Shown piece after piece: positions 17,538-26,139 of a stretch of 58,397 nt of DNA. The position numbers and the translations under genes were made by a program. Under the pieces are notes generated by a model. The model saw nothing but the letters and a program-made list of their open reading frames with translations. It did no database searches and was not told where the DNA came from. The DNA is from an uncultured Corynebacterium sp. Its GTDB lineage: Bacteria > Actinomycetota > Actinomycetes > Mycobacteriales > Mycobacteriaceae. Position 1 is the first letter of the stretch. The number at the start of each line of letters is the position of its first letter. The DNA lies in contig NZ_CAMIFY010000011.1 of assembly GCF_946222985.1 (NCBI RefSeq), positions 1 to 58,397 of the forward strand, written 5' to 3'.

Positions 17538-18512
17538 ATGACCGAACAGACGACTTCCGCCGGTGCCGCCGGCAATCCGTTCCACGCCGACCAGTGGCGC
17601 ACCGTGCCGGGCTTCGAGGACCTCACGGACGTGACCTACCACCGCCATGCCGGGGAGGGCCGCGAAAACGGCATCGTCCGCATCGCCTTCGACCGCCCCG
17701 AGGTGCGCAACGCCTTCCGCCCGCACACCGTCGACGAGCTTCACCGGGTGCTCGACCATGCGCGGCGCACGCCGGACGTGGGCGTCGTGCTGCTCACCGG
17801 CAACGGGCCCTCGCCGAAGGACGGCGGCTGGGCGTTCTGCTCCGGCGGCGACCAGCGCATCCGCGGCCGCTCCGGCTACCAGTACGCCACCGACCACGAT
17901 TCCGACGTCGAGGCCGCCACCGCCGACTCCGTCGACGAGGCCCGCGCCAAGGTCGAGGGCGGCCGCCTGCACATCCTCGAGGTCCAGCGCCTGATCCGGA
18001 CGATGCCCAAGGTCGTCATCGCCGTGGTCAACGGGTGGGCGGCCGGCGGCGGGCATTCGCTCCACGTCGTCGCCGACCTGACGCTGGCCTCGCGCGAGCA
18101 CGCCCGCTTCAAGCAGACCGACGCCGACGTCGGGTCCTTCGACGCCGGCTACGGCTCCGCGTACCTGGCCAAGCAGGTCGGCCAGAAGTTCGCCCGCGAG
18201 ATCTTCTTCCTCGGCCGCCCCTACGACGCCGAGACGATGCAGCGCATGGGCGCCGTCAACGAAGTCGTCGACCACGCCGAACTGGAAAACGTCGCCGTGG
18301 AGTGGGGTCGCGCCATCAACGGCAAGTCGCCGACGGCGCAGCGGATGCTGAAGTTCGCGTTCAACCTCACCGACGACGGCCTCATGGGCCAGCAGGTCTT
18401 CGCCGGCGAGGCGACTCGACTGGCCTACATGACCGACGAGGCCGTCGAGGGCAAGAACGCGTTCCTGGAAAAGCGCGACCCGAACTGGGACGACTTCCCC
18501 TTCTACTACTGA
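17538..18512 (+). CDS. menB: 1,4-Dihydroxy-2-naphthoyl-CoA synthase
   Basis: 324 residues, crotonase fold. It closes the naphthoquinone ring from o-succinylbenzoyl-CoA. The oxyanion-hole motifs CSGGDQRIRG and NGWAAGGGHSLHVVADLTLAS and the MenB-specific DADVGSFDAGYGSAYLA with its catalytic Asp and Tyr are intact, and the C-terminus ends in the usual DFPFYY. ATG lies 6 nt behind TAACCT, so it is probably leaderless. It is convergent with the first protease gene. Confidence 0.97.
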   Translation: MTEQTTSAGAAGNPFHADQWRTVPGFEDLTDVTYHRHAGEGRENGIVRIAFDRPEVRNAFRPHTVDELHRVLDHARRTPDVGVVLLTGNGPSPKDGGWAFCSGGDQRIRGRSGYQYATDHDSDVEAATADSVDEARAKVEGGRLHILEVQRLIRTMPKVVIAVVNGWAAGGGHSLHVVADLTLASREHARFKQTDADVGSFDAGYGSAYLAKQVGQKFAREIFFLGRPYDAETMQRMGAVNEVVDHAELENVAVEWGRAINGKSPTAQRMLKFAFNLTDDGLMGQQVFAGEATRLAYMTDEAVEGKNAFLEKRDPNWDDFPFYY

Positions 18513-18560
18513 CGTCCGCTACGGGCGTTCACTGCTGACGCCCTCTGCTGACGCGGCCCA

Positions 18561-18590
18561 ACGGTGGGGTCGCTCGCGCGACGCCCCGTC
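18561..18590. terminator. GC-rich hairpin in the menB/protease convergent gap
   Basis: GGGGTCGC and GCGACGCCCC can pair around TCGC, with a two-base bulge. There is no T-run on either strand. Short GCTGACG words recur on both sides. A weak bidirectional stop is possible. Confidence 0.3.
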
Positions 18591-18598
18591 GGCTGACG

Positions 18599-19426
18599 TC
18601 AGCGCTTGCCGATGATGTCGACGATCTCGCCGTCATCCGGCAGCTCCGGCAGCGGCACCTGGACGACCGGCTCGTCGTCGGGGACCGCCCTCGGCGCCTC
18701 GTTGCGCGTGGTGCCCATCAGACCCCGGATCCAGCCTTCCTGGCCCTGGGCCTTGGCGTGCATGTACGCGCCCGAGTACTCCACCGGCACCCAGCCGTCG
18801 CTGATGCCCAGCGACAGCACGCCCGCGATCCGGCCGCCGACGAACAGCGGGCCACCGGAGTCGCCCTGCTGCAGACGGGCCGGCAGCGTGGAGGTGGTCA
18901 GATACGCCTCGCTGTCGGGGTACTGCGGGTTGCGGGCCTGTTCCCTGACCGTCAGGTCGAGGGTGGGCAGACGGCCCGATTTACCGTCGCCGAGCGACGA
19001 CCAGCCGTACCCGCGCGCCTGGGTTCCGGGCTGCACCGCGCCGAAGTTGATCTCCGGGTAGTTCTTCAGCCCCATGTCGCCGGTGACGTGCACCATTCCG
19101 ACGTCGCCGGAGGGGGCCGCTTCGACATAGTTGACCTGGAATTTGGTTCCTTGGCCCTGACCGACGGTGACTTCACCGCCGCCGGCGAAGCCATGCAGGC
19201 AGTGCTGGGCCGTGATCACCCATTCCGGGCTGATGGCGGTGCCGGTGCACTCGGAGATCATGTTGTTGTCGGTGAGCAGGTGGATGCGGACGACGGCGTC
19301 CTTTTCGACCGCCGGTGCGTTGACGTCGTCGGCGAAGGAGCCTCCGGTGAGAGCGGAGGCGGGCACTGCGGTCACCGAGAGCACGGCGACCGAGGCGATG
19401 GCCGTGGTGGCCAATCTACGAAGCAT
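18599..19426 (-). CDS. Secreted trypsin-like serine protease (first of tandem pair)
   Basis: 275 residues. A signal peptide ends at about VPASA, residue 26. The catalytic triad is readable: His in VITAQHC, Asp in SGDVGMVHV, Ser in LQQGDSGGPLF. After signal cleavage the new N-terminus would be LTGG, resembling the IVGG of activated trypsins, so a separate zymogen step may not be needed (inference). A C-terminal tail of about 35 residues is Pro/Asp-rich. AGGAA precedes the ATG. It is a close paralogue of the next gene; substrate unknown. It interrupts the menaquinone genes. Confidence 0.92.
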   Translation of the reverse strand: MLRRLATTAIASVAVLSVTAVPASALTGGSFADDVNAPAVEKDAVVRIHLLTDNNMISECTGTAISPEWVITAQHCLHGFAGGGEVTVGQGQGTKFQVNYVEAAPSGDVGMVHVTGDMGLKNYPEINFGAVQPGTQARGYGWSSLGDGKSGRLPTLDLTVREQARNPQYPDSEAYLTTSTLPARLQQGDSGGPLFVGGRIAGVLSLGISDGWVPVEYSGAYMHAKAQGQEGWIRGLMGTTRNEAPRAVPDDEPVVQVPLPELPDDGEIVDIIGKR

Positions 19427-19917
19427 GGGAGTTCCTGTTCTGGCGGGGCATTTCGCCCCGTCCGGTTGCGGGTTCACGCCCATGCGACCCGCGATGACCG
19501 AACGCCGAAGTCTCCGCTTCGCCGGCCGGACGGCACGGGGCATGGACTCGAGGGGCCGGGGAGTCCCGGCCGAGTCGCGATGGCCCTCCCGAGACGCGTC
19601 ACCCAATCGCGAAAGCGAACGGGAACGTTACGCAGCGGAGATACCACTATCCATACGGTTCAATAACGGAACCATCACGACATGCCTCAGACTAGACCCG
19701 GGACACCGGAAAAACCATGGGTAAAATCGCACTCAACAGCCCATATAGTTCTGACCTTGCCCTATTCAAGGTCCGTGTAATTATGCGGTCGGGCGGCAGG
19801 TTCCACGTCGCCGCTGGGCAGGGCGGTCGCGCCCCGATCTCCCCAACCACCCCCGTCGCCACGCTCGGCACCACCCCGGCCGCGCCACACGCTGCGCCAC
19901 GCCGGACCCCGCAACGG
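19427..19917. other. Intergenic stretch between the two protease genes
   Basis: About 490 bases without a supportable gene. The part 19640-19800 is clearly poorer in GC than its surroundings. Two minus-strand promoter candidates for the first protease are TGGATA-17-TAACGT (-10 at 19625-19630) and TTGAAT-16-TATATG (-10 at 19742-19747); both would give long leaders (about 190 and 310 nt). Neither is well supported. Confidence 0.35.
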
Positions 19918-19952
19918 AAAAATCCCCCGTCCCACCAAGGTGGGACGGGGGA
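19918..19952 (-). terminator. Terminator of the second protease gene
   Basis: Perfect 14-base stem TCCCCCGTCCCACC with its complement around AA, followed on the minus strand by five T. It lies 34 bases behind the protease stop. Confidence 0.93.
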
Positions 19953-19985
19953 GGAAGCGCTCGCCCGCGACGGGGCGACTGCGGC

Positions 19986-20864
19986 TTACAGAGAGCCGGC
20001 GGGGACCATGTCGGCGATGTCCGCCGAGCCCGGCACGATCGGCAGCTGCGGGATCAGCGAGCCGATGCCGCCGGCCGGAACCTCGGGCAGCTCGCCCGCC
20101 GGAGCGTCCGGGTTGGTGTTGATGACGGTGTTGAACCAGTCGCCCAGGCCCTCGGTCTTGGCGTGCATGTACGTCGCCGAGAACATCACCGGGTTGAAGA
20201 TGGAGCCGATGCCGACCGACAGGACGCCCTGGACCTGGTCGTTGGCGAAGATCGGTCCGCCGGAGTCGCCCTGCTGCAGCTGCGCGGGGCGCGCCGAGTT
20301 GGTCAGGTAGGCCTGGCTCTCCTGGTAGATCGGGTGCTGCTCCTGGCCCTGGATGGTGACCTCGGTGCGCGGCAGGACGCCCGTCGCGCCGGAGCCGAGG
20401 GTCGACCAGCCGTAGGCGTTGGCGACGGTGCCCGGCTCGACGGCGCCGAAGTTGACGGCCGGGTAGGCGCCCAGTTCCATGTCCTTGGTCACGTGCAGCA
20501 GGGCGACGTCGCCGTTGGCCGGGTTCGTCGTGAGTGCATTTTCCGCGGCGTTGACCTCGTAGGTGCGCACGGACTCGGAACCGAGGGCGCCCTCGCCGAC
20601 GGTGACGCTGCCGGCGATCCTGCCCTCCTCGTCCTTCGCGAGGCCCTCGATGCAGTGCTGGGCCGTCAGGACCCACTGCGGGGCCACGGCGGTGCCGGTG
20701 CACTCCGCGATGCCGCCGTCGGCGAGCAGGTGGATGCGCACGACGGACTCGCGCTCTTCGACAGGGCCGTCGTTGGTGCCGAAGATGAGCGCGTTGGCCG
20801 GGGCGACCGCGACGCCGACGAGGGCGGCGGCCGCGATGACGGACGTGGTGAGGCGACGGAGCAT
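19986..20864 (-). CDS. Secreted trypsin-like serine protease (second of tandem pair)
   Basis: 292 residues. The signal peptide ends near APANA (residue 25). Triad: His in VLTAQHC, Asp in NGDVALLHV, Ser in LQQGDSGGPIF. It shares long stretches with the neighbouring protease (ECTGTA, TAQHC, NFGAV, GYGWS/AYGWS, TYMHAK/AYMHAK), so the two arose by duplication. The mature N-terminus would be LIFG rather than LTGG. The C-terminal 45 residues are Pro/Gly-rich. AAGGAA precedes the ATG. TATGCT at 21034-21039 may be its -10 box. Confidence 0.92.
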   Translation of the reverse strand: MLRRLTTSVIAAAALVGVAVAPANALIFGTNDGPVEERESVVRIHLLADGGIAECTGTAVAPQWVLTAQHCIEGLAKDEEGRIAGSVTVGEGALGSESVRTYEVNAAENALTTNPANGDVALLHVTKDMELGAYPAVNFGAVEPGTVANAYGWSTLGSGATGVLPRTEVTIQGQEQHPIYQESQAYLTNSARPAQLQQGDSGGPIFANDQVQGVLSVGIGSIFNPVMFSATYMHAKTEGLGDWFNTVINTNPDAPAGELPEVPAGGIGSLIPQLPIVPGSADIADMVPAGSL

Positions 20865-21140
20865 GCGGGGTTCCTTCACTTGATGGGCACTGGGTCGTTC
20901 GGGGTCGCGGCCCGACTCCGCGGAAACTCCGCGGGGTCGGGCCGACGAGGCCGCCCCACGGTGCCACCGGAGGGCGGATGCTGCGGAAACCGAAGTTGAC
21001 GACGTCGCTGGCGACTTCGTCGATTCTGCAACGAGCATATGGTTCCGCCTACGGAAATGAAAGACGGAAATTCACGTTTCGGACGAAAGGTGCCCGTCGG
21101 TCACTCACGATGCGACCGATCGACACCTACCCTGTTCTTC

Positions 21141-22424
21141 GTGGATGCTGAACGAACCATTACGCCGGGGGCGGCCAATCTCCTGGAGGCGGTGCCCATC
21201 GCATCGGGGATCCGCGCGCTGGACGCGGTTCCGGCCCTGGCCGAGGCGCTGTCGGGACGGCGTTCGCTGCTTCCCGTGCCCGCCGACGACGCCACCCGCG
21301 CCGACACGTTGCGCCGTTCGCAGCGCGCGGGCGAGCCCATCGCCGCCGACGTCGCACTCGTCGCCTGCACCTCCGGGTCGACGGGCACCCCCAAGGGGGC
21401 GATGCTGACGCCGGGCAATCTCCGCGCGTCCATCGACGCCACCCACGCGCGCCTCGGCGGCCCCGGGCAGTGGCTGCTGGCCACTCCCCCGGCCCACATC
21501 GCGGGTCTGCAGGTGCTTTTGCGGACCATTCGGGCCGGCGAGGAGCCGATCGCGATGGAGCTTGACGACGGTTTTCGCCCCGGCGCACTGGCCCGGGCGA
21601 TCGGCCGGATGACCGGTCGTCGCCGCTACACCTCCCTGGTTCCGCTGCAGTTGGGCCGGGTCCTCGACGATCCGGGGGCCACGGCTGCATTGGCGTCCCT
21701 CGACGGTGTGCTGTGCGGCGGCCAGGCCACCTCCCCGGCGCTGCTCGACCGGGCGCGCGCCGCGGGCGTGCGAGTGGTGACCAGCTACGGATCCTCCGAA
21801 ACCTCCGGCGGCGTCGTCTACGACGGCGTGGCCCTGGGCGGCGCGGACGTCACCGTCGCCGACGACGGACGCATCGTCATCGCCGGGCCCATGGTCGCGC
21901 GCGGGTACCGCGGCATCGACGCGCCGGAGCTGCGGCCCGAATCGGGCACAGTGCGCACGACGGCCGGGGCCGGTTCGGCGACCGCGGCGGGGGTCCCGGC
22001 ATCGGGCGTCTTCCGCACCTCCGACGCCGGCCGCCTCGACGACGGCACGCTGACCGTCCTCGGCCGCATCGACGACGTCATCATCTCCGGCGGCCTGAAG
22101 TTCCTGCCCGGCCCCATCGAAGACGCCCTCACCGCGCTCGACGACGTCGCCGACGCCGCGGTCGTCGGCCTTCCCCACCCGGAACTCGGCCACGCCGTCG
22201 TCGCGGCGGTCACCGTCCGCGACGGCGCGACCCCGTCTTCCGCCACCGCCATGGCAGCCCTGGAGAACCGACTCCGCGACGCGCTCGCGGCCACGATGGA
22301 CAAGCACCAGGTGCCGCGTGCGGTGTTCGTCGTCACGCATTTGCCGACCCTGGCCACCGGAAAGCTCGATCGAGCGGGGTTGGCCGACGCGCTGGCACCC
22401 CGATGGGAGATGATGTCCGAATGA
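21141..22424 (+). CDS. menE: o-Succinylbenzoate-CoA ligase
   Basis: 427 residues, shorter than most adenylating ligases, as is usual for actinobacterial MenE. It activates o-succinylbenzoate with ATP and CoA. Motifs: CTSGSTGTPKGAML (P-loop), SYGSSETSGG, GRIDDVIISGGLKF (hinge) and the catalytic Lys in LATGKLDRAG. The GTG start (VDAERTITPG) lies 7 nt behind TACCCT, so it is leaderless; an upstream ATG would add 34 codons that contain this promoter. It overlaps menA by four bases. Confidence 0.94.
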   Translation: MDAERTITPGAANLLEAVPIASGIRALDAVPALAEALSGRRSLLPVPADDATRADTLRRSQRAGEPIAADVALVACTSGSTGTPKGAMLTPGNLRASIDATHARLGGPGQWLLATPPAHIAGLQVLLRTIRAGEEPIAMELDDGFRPGALARAIGRMTGRRRYTSLVPLQLGRVLDDPGATAALASLDGVLCGGQATSPALLDRARAAGVRVVTSYGSSETSGGVVYDGVALGGADVTVADDGRIVIAGPMVARGYRGIDAPELRPESGTVRTTAGAGSATAAGVPASGVFRTSDAGRLDDGTLTVLGRIDDVIISGGLKFLPGPIEDALTALDDVADAAVVGLPHPELGHAVVAAVTVRDGATPSSATAMAALENRLRDALAATMDKHQVPRAVFVVTHLPTLATGKLDRAGLADALAPRWEMMSE

Positions 22425-23341
22425 CCGACCGCCCCAACTCCCCCCGCTCGACCCCGCGCCCCGCCGACCGCCCCGCCACTTTCGCCGACTGGCTCGAAGG
22501 CGCCCGCCCGCACACGTGGGCCAACGCCTTCGCCCCCGTCGTCGCCGGCGTCGGTGCGGCCGCCCACCACTCCGACGTGGCCTGGGGCCGCGCGGCGCTG
22601 GCCCTGATCGTGGCGTGGGCGCTGATCGTGGGCGTCAACTTCGCCAACGACTACTCCGACGGCGTGCGCGGCACCGACGACGACCGCTCCGGGCCCCTGC
22701 GCCTGACCGGATCCGGGCTCGTGCCGCCGGCGCGGGTCAAGGCCGCCGCCTTCGCCTGCTTCGGCGTGGCCGGAGTGGCGGGCCTGGCGCTGTCGCTGCT
22801 GAGCGCATGGTGGCTGGTGCTCATCGGCGTGGCGTGCATCGCCGGCGCCTGGTTCTACACCGGCGGCGACAACCCCTACGGCTACCGGGGCCTCGGCGAA
22901 GTGGCCGTGTTCGTGTTCTTCGGGCTCGTCGCCGTGCTCGGCACCGAGTTCACCCAGAGCGGCCGCATCAGCTGGCCGGGCGTGGTCGCCGCCGTGGCCG
23001 TCGGCGCGATCTCGTCGTCGGTGAACCTGGCCAACAACCTGCGCGACATCCCCTCCGACACCGAAGCCGGGAAGATCACCCTGGCCGTGCGCCTCGGCGA
23101 CGCCGGCACGCGCAAGGCGTGGCTGGCCCTGGCGTGCACCCCGCTGATCGCGTCGGTGGCCCTGGCCTTCGCCACGCCGTGGGCGCTGGTCGGCCTGGTC
23201 GCCGCGCCGCTGATCTTCCTCGCGTCGAAGCCGGTGACCGGCGATGCGAAAGGCCCGGCGCTCATCCCCGTGCTGGGGATGGCCGGCCGGGCCATGCTGG
23301 TGTGGGCCGTGGTCACGGCCCTGGCGCTTGGGCTGGGATAA
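22421..23341 (+). CDS. menA: 1,4-Dihydroxy-2-naphthoate polyprenyltransferase
   Basis: 306 residues, UbiA family with about eight membrane helices. It attaches the polyprenyl chain to dihydroxynaphthoate at the membrane. The first Asp motif is VNFANDYSDGVRGTDDDR and the second is NLANNLRDIPSDTEAGK. ATGA overlap with menE means coupled translation. The product of the 9.2 kb synthase is its expected co-substrate. Confidence 0.96.
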   Translation: MTDRPNSPRSTPRPADRPATFADWLEGARPHTWANAFAPVVAGVGAAAHHSDVAWGRAALALIVAWALIVGVNFANDYSDGVRGTDDDRSGPLRLTGSGLVPPARVKAAAFACFGVAGVAGLALSLLSAWWLVLIGVACIAGAWFYTGGDNPYGYRGLGEVAVFVFFGLVAVLGTEFTQSGRISWPGVVAAVAVGAISSSVNLANNLRDIPSDTEAGKITLAVRLGDAGTRKAWLALACTPLIASVALAFATPWALVGLVAAPLIFLASKPVTGDAKGPALIPVLGMAGRAMLVWAVVTALALGLG

Positions 23342-23385
23342 GCGCCGGGCGGGGCGGCTCCTCGTGTGACGAGCCGCTCCGGCGC
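23342..23385. terminator. Bidirectional hairpin between menA and the DUF4229 gene
   Basis: GCGCCGG and a GGCGGCTC/GAGCCGCTC stem pair across this 52-base convergent gap. No T-run is present. It may serve both genes. Confidence 0.45.
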
Positions 23386-23393
23386 CGCGCCGC

Positions 23394-23768
23394 CTACTCC
23401 GCTTCGCGCTCGGCGAGCTGCTGGCGGACGTACTGCTTGTGCGCCCGGCGGTTGGCGTCCCACACGGACACGCCTTCGTTGGCGCGCATGCGCAGCTTGG
23501 GGAACAGGAACACCGACGCGGGCATGGCGATGATCAACGCCAGCACCGCGATGATCGCCAGCGGGACCTGGATCTGCAGGACCACCAGGAACGCCACCAT
23601 CACCGCGCACAGCGCCAGGAACAGCAGCAGGCGGGCGAGCCCGTACCAGAAGACGTCCTTGAAGGCGCGGTTGCGCTGCGCGCGCATCGCGGATTCGTCG
23701 GTCGGGGTCGCGGCATGGGCCGTCGCGGGCTTTTCCGCCCCGGGGGTGTGTTCAGCCTTGTCACTCAC
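23394..23768 (-). CDS. DUF4229-type small membrane protein
   Basis: 124 residues. A hydrophilic N-terminus is followed by FWYGLARLLLFLALCAVMVA and a second hydrophobic helix ending in FLFPKLRMRAN, then a charged tail (QQLAEREAE). This two-helix layout fits DUF4229, found beside menA in relatives; the function is unknown. The GTG start (VSDKAEHT) is short of a strong ribosome site; a GTG three codons upstream is also possible. It shares a 43-base divergent promoter gap with the next gene. Confidence 0.7.
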   Translation of the reverse strand: MSDKAEHTPGAEKPATAHAATPTDESAMRAQRNRAFKDVFWYGLARLLLFLALCAVMVAFLVVLQIQVPLAIIAVLALIIAMPASVFLFPKLRMRANEGVSVWDANRRAHKQYVRQQLAEREAE

Positions 23769-23811
23769 ATGGGACACTCTACGTATCCTGGATTGACGTA
23801 GGAGGTGCCAG

Positions 23812-24429
23812 GTGGGCCGTTTGTTGATTCTGATTCTCATCGTCGTGGTGATCGTTCTGGTGTGGCGCGCGTTCGGCCCGGGTTCGTGGGGCAAGGACGG
23901 CGGTCGCGGTGCGGCCGCGGGGCCGGGTGCGCTCGGCGGCGGCCGCGGTGGTCGTGGCCTCGGGCGCGGTCCCCGTGCGGGCCAGGGTCAGCCGCGGATC
24001 AAGGGCCCCGACGACGACGAAGACTTCCTCTGGCGCCTGGAAAAGCAGCGTTTCGACGAACAGCGCGCCCGCGAACGCGCCGCCGAAGCGGAACGCCTCA
24101 AGCGACGCCCGGACGGTGCCACCGGCAACAACGCTCCCCGCGATCCTCGCCCTCACCAGACCCCGCGCGATCCGCAGGCTCCCCGCGATCCCCGCATCAT
24201 CGACCATTCCGACGACCCGACCCCGAAGAAGCCGGGCGGTGACGCGGACGGTTCCGGTCCCGGCCCTGCTCGACCGCACGGTTCTCGCCCCGTCGATGGC
24301 CCGGACGACCCCGGTGGTCCCGGCAAGTCCGGCAACGTCGAGGGCCCCGGCGGTCTCGACGACCCGAAGCGTCCGGACGGACCGGACGAGCCGATCGGGC
24401 CGGACGACCCCCGCGAATCCGGCGCCTGA
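23812..24429 (+). CDS. Membrane-anchored disordered protein
   Basis: 205 residues; I do not recognise a family. One N-terminal helix (MGRLLILILIVVVIVLVW) is followed by a Gly/Arg-rich segment, a short charged helix (residues about 68-98, DDDEDFLWRLEKQRFDEQRA) and a long Pro/Asp/Gly-rich tail, all predicted disordered. AGGAGG before the GTG start is strong, which argues for a real gene. It is divergent from DUF4229. The charged helix is the only part likely to be conserved. Confidence 0.65.
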   Translation: MGRLLILILIVVVIVLVWRAFGPGSWGKDGGRGAAAGPGALGGGRGGRGLGRGPRAGQGQPRIKGPDDDEDFLWRLEKQRFDEQRARERAAEAERLKRRPDGATGNNAPRDPRPHQTPRDPQAPRDPRIIDHSDDPTPKKPGGDADGSGPGPARPHGSRPVDGPDDPGGPGKSGNVEGPGGLDDPKRPDGPDEPIGPDDPRESGA

Positions 24430-24445
24430 ACCCCTCATCCCCGCA

Positions 24446-24534
24446 AAGTCGCCCAAAACGGGACACCGCGAGCCGACTCGAAAACCCCTGACCTGGAGTT
24501 TTGGAAACGGCCGTTGTCCCGCTTTGGGCGACTT
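24446..24534. repeat. Intergenic inverted repeat, 20-base arms
   Basis: The arm AAGTCGCCCAAAACGGGACA (24446-24465) returns inverted at 24515-24534 with one mismatch, around a 49-base centre that itself contains a smaller AAAAC/GTTTT inverted repeat. It fills the gap between two convergent genes and could act as a bidirectional terminator or belong to a dispersed repeat family. Confidence 0.75.
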
Positions 24535-24565
24535 CCCGTTGTTTGGGGCGGATGGAGCCGGTGAG

Positions 24566-25441
24566 CTACACGTTCTTGCCGCGCTTGAGCAGCAACAGCA
24601 GATACTCGCCGTAACCGGACTTGGCCAGCGCACGCCCCCGGTCGGCGAGCTCGTCGTCGGACAACCAGCCCATGCGCCAGGCCACTTCCTCGGGGCACCC
24701 GATCTTCAGCCCCTGCCGCTGCTCGATGGTCCGCACGAAATCACCGGCGGCCATGAGCATGTCCACGGTTCCGGTGTCGAGCCACGCCGTCCCCCGCGGC
24801 AGGATCTCCACCTTCAGGCGCCCCTGCTCGAGGTACGCCCGGTTGATGTCGGTGATCTCCAGCTCCCCGCGCGCAGACGGCTCCAGGCCGCGGGCGATGT
24901 CGACCACGTCGGAGTCGTAGAAGTACAGGCCCGGCACCGCGAAGTTCGACCGCGGCTCGGCGGGTTTCTCCTGCAGGCCGGTGGCCACGCCCGAGTCGTC
25001 GAAATCGACGACGCCGTAGGCGGTCGGGTCCGCGACCCAGTAGGCGAAGATCGCCCCGCCGTCCGGCTCGCGGAACCGCCGCAGCTGCGTGCCCAGGCCC
25101 GCGCCGTAGAAGATGTTGTCGCCCAGCACCAGCGCGACCGGGTCGGAGCCGATGTGGTCGGCGCCGATGATGAACGCCTCGGCCAGCCCGCGGGGCTCGT
25201 CCTGCTCGGCGTAGGTCAGGTTGACGCCGAACGCGGAGCCGTCGCCGAGCAGGCGCCGGAACTGCGGCGCGTCCTCCGGGGTGGTGATGATCAGGATGTC
25301 CCGGATCCCCGCCAGCATCAGGGTGCACAGCGGGTAGTAGATCATCGGCTTGTCGTAGACGGGCACGAGCTGTTTGCTCACCGCCGTGGTGATCGGCCAC
25401 AGCCGTGATCCGGTGCCGCCCGCGAGGATGATGCCCTTCAT
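24566..25441 (-). CDS. rmlA: Glucose-1-phosphate thymidylyltransferase
   Basis: 291 residues, normal length. First step of dTDP-rhamnose synthesis (dTTP + glucose-1-phosphate). The nucleotide-binding GGTGSRLWPITTAVSKQLVP starts at residue 8; LVLGDNIFYG carries the metal Asp; EKPAEPRSNFAVPGLYFYD and TDINRAYLEQG are typical. It is last in the rmlB-rmlC-rmlA row, 9 bases behind rmlC. Rhamnose links arabinogalactan to peptidoglycan in this order. Confidence 0.97.
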   Translation of the reverse strand: MKGIILAGGTGSRLWPITTAVSKQLVPVYDKPMIYYPLCTLMLAGIRDILIITTPEDAPQFRRLLGDGSAFGVNLTYAEQDEPRGLAEAFIIGADHIGSDPVALVLGDNIFYGAGLGTQLRRFREPDGGAIFAYWVADPTAYGVVDFDDSGVATGLQEKPAEPRSNFAVPGLYFYDSDVVDIARGLEPSARGELEITDINRAYLEQGRLKVEILPRGTAWLDTGTVDMLMAAGDFVRTIEQRQGLKIGCPEEVAWRMGWLSDDELADRGRALAKSGYGEYLLLLLKRGKNV

Positions 25442-25450
25442 GGCGGGCCC

Positions 25451-26128
25451 CTATTCCCCGGCGTCTTCGTTGGCCATGGCCCATTCGTCGCGCAGTTCGT
25501 TCTCCATGGCGCGGCAGTCGTCGTAGTCGGGCAGGCGCACGCCGGCGGCTTCGGCGTCGGCCAGGGTCGGCGCGGCGGCGTCGCGATCGGACAGGATCGG
25601 CTCGGCGGTGATGCCGGCGTCGGCGAGGATCCCGGCGACGTCGATGCCCAGCTCCGGATCCAGGATCGACGTCGCGCGTTCGATCTCGGGGTCGTAGCCG
25701 GTGGAGGTGAGGTAGGCGAGGACGGAGCCGTCGGCAAGCGAAACGAAACCGTGCGCCACACCGGCCGGGAGGTGGACGACGCGCCGCGTCTCCGAGTCGA
25801 GCTCCACGGTGATCACGTCGCCGAACGTGGGGGATCCGCGGCGGACGTCGACGATGACGTCGAGGATGCGGCCGGCGGGGCAGGTCACCAGCTTCGCCTG
25901 CCCGGGCGGCACGTCGGCGAAGTGCAGGCCGCGGACGACGCCGGCGGCGGAGACGCTCATGTTCGCCTGCTCGGGGATGAACGGGTAACCGGTGGCGTCG
26001 ATGAACGCGTCGGCCTTGAACCACTCGTGGAACGAGCCGCGCGCGTCGCCGTGGATGACGGGTTCGAAGACGTGGACCCCGTGGATCTCGGTGGGGCGGA
26101 AGGTCGCTGCGGTGGTGCCGTTGGTCAT
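25451..26128 (-). CDS. rmlC: dTDP-4-dehydrorhamnose 3,5-epimerase, without a reductase domain
   Basis: 225 residues. It epimerises C3 and C5 of dTDP-4-keto-6-deoxyglucose. The cupin shows HGDARGSFHEWFK, VVRGLHF with the catalytic His, and HLPAGVAHGFVSLADGS. A hydrophilic tail of about 50 residues follows (LADAEAAGVRLPDYDDCRAM). In C. glutamicum I recall one RmlCD fusion; here the gene stops before any NAD-binding reductase. The ATG lies 8 nt behind TAGACT, inside the rmlB stop region, so it may have its own leaderless message. Confidence 0.92.
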   Translation of the reverse strand: MTNGTTAATFRPTEIHGVHVFEPVIHGDARGSFHEWFKADAFIDATGYPFIPEQANMSVSAAGVVRGLHFADVPPGQAKLVTCPAGRILDVIVDVRRGSPTFGDVITVELDSETRRVVHLPAGVAHGFVSLADGSVLAYLTSTGYDPEIERATSILDPELGIDVAGILADAGITAEPILSDRDAAAPTLADAEAAGVRLPDYDDCRAMENELRDEWAMANEDAGE

Positions 26129-26139
26129 GGTTACCGAGT

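Noticed and set aside
21713..22420. Long open frame that runs into menA in frame
   Set aside because: The part before 22421 overlaps menE in another frame and is Arg-rich; menA begins at the ATGA overlap with the known family N-terminus.
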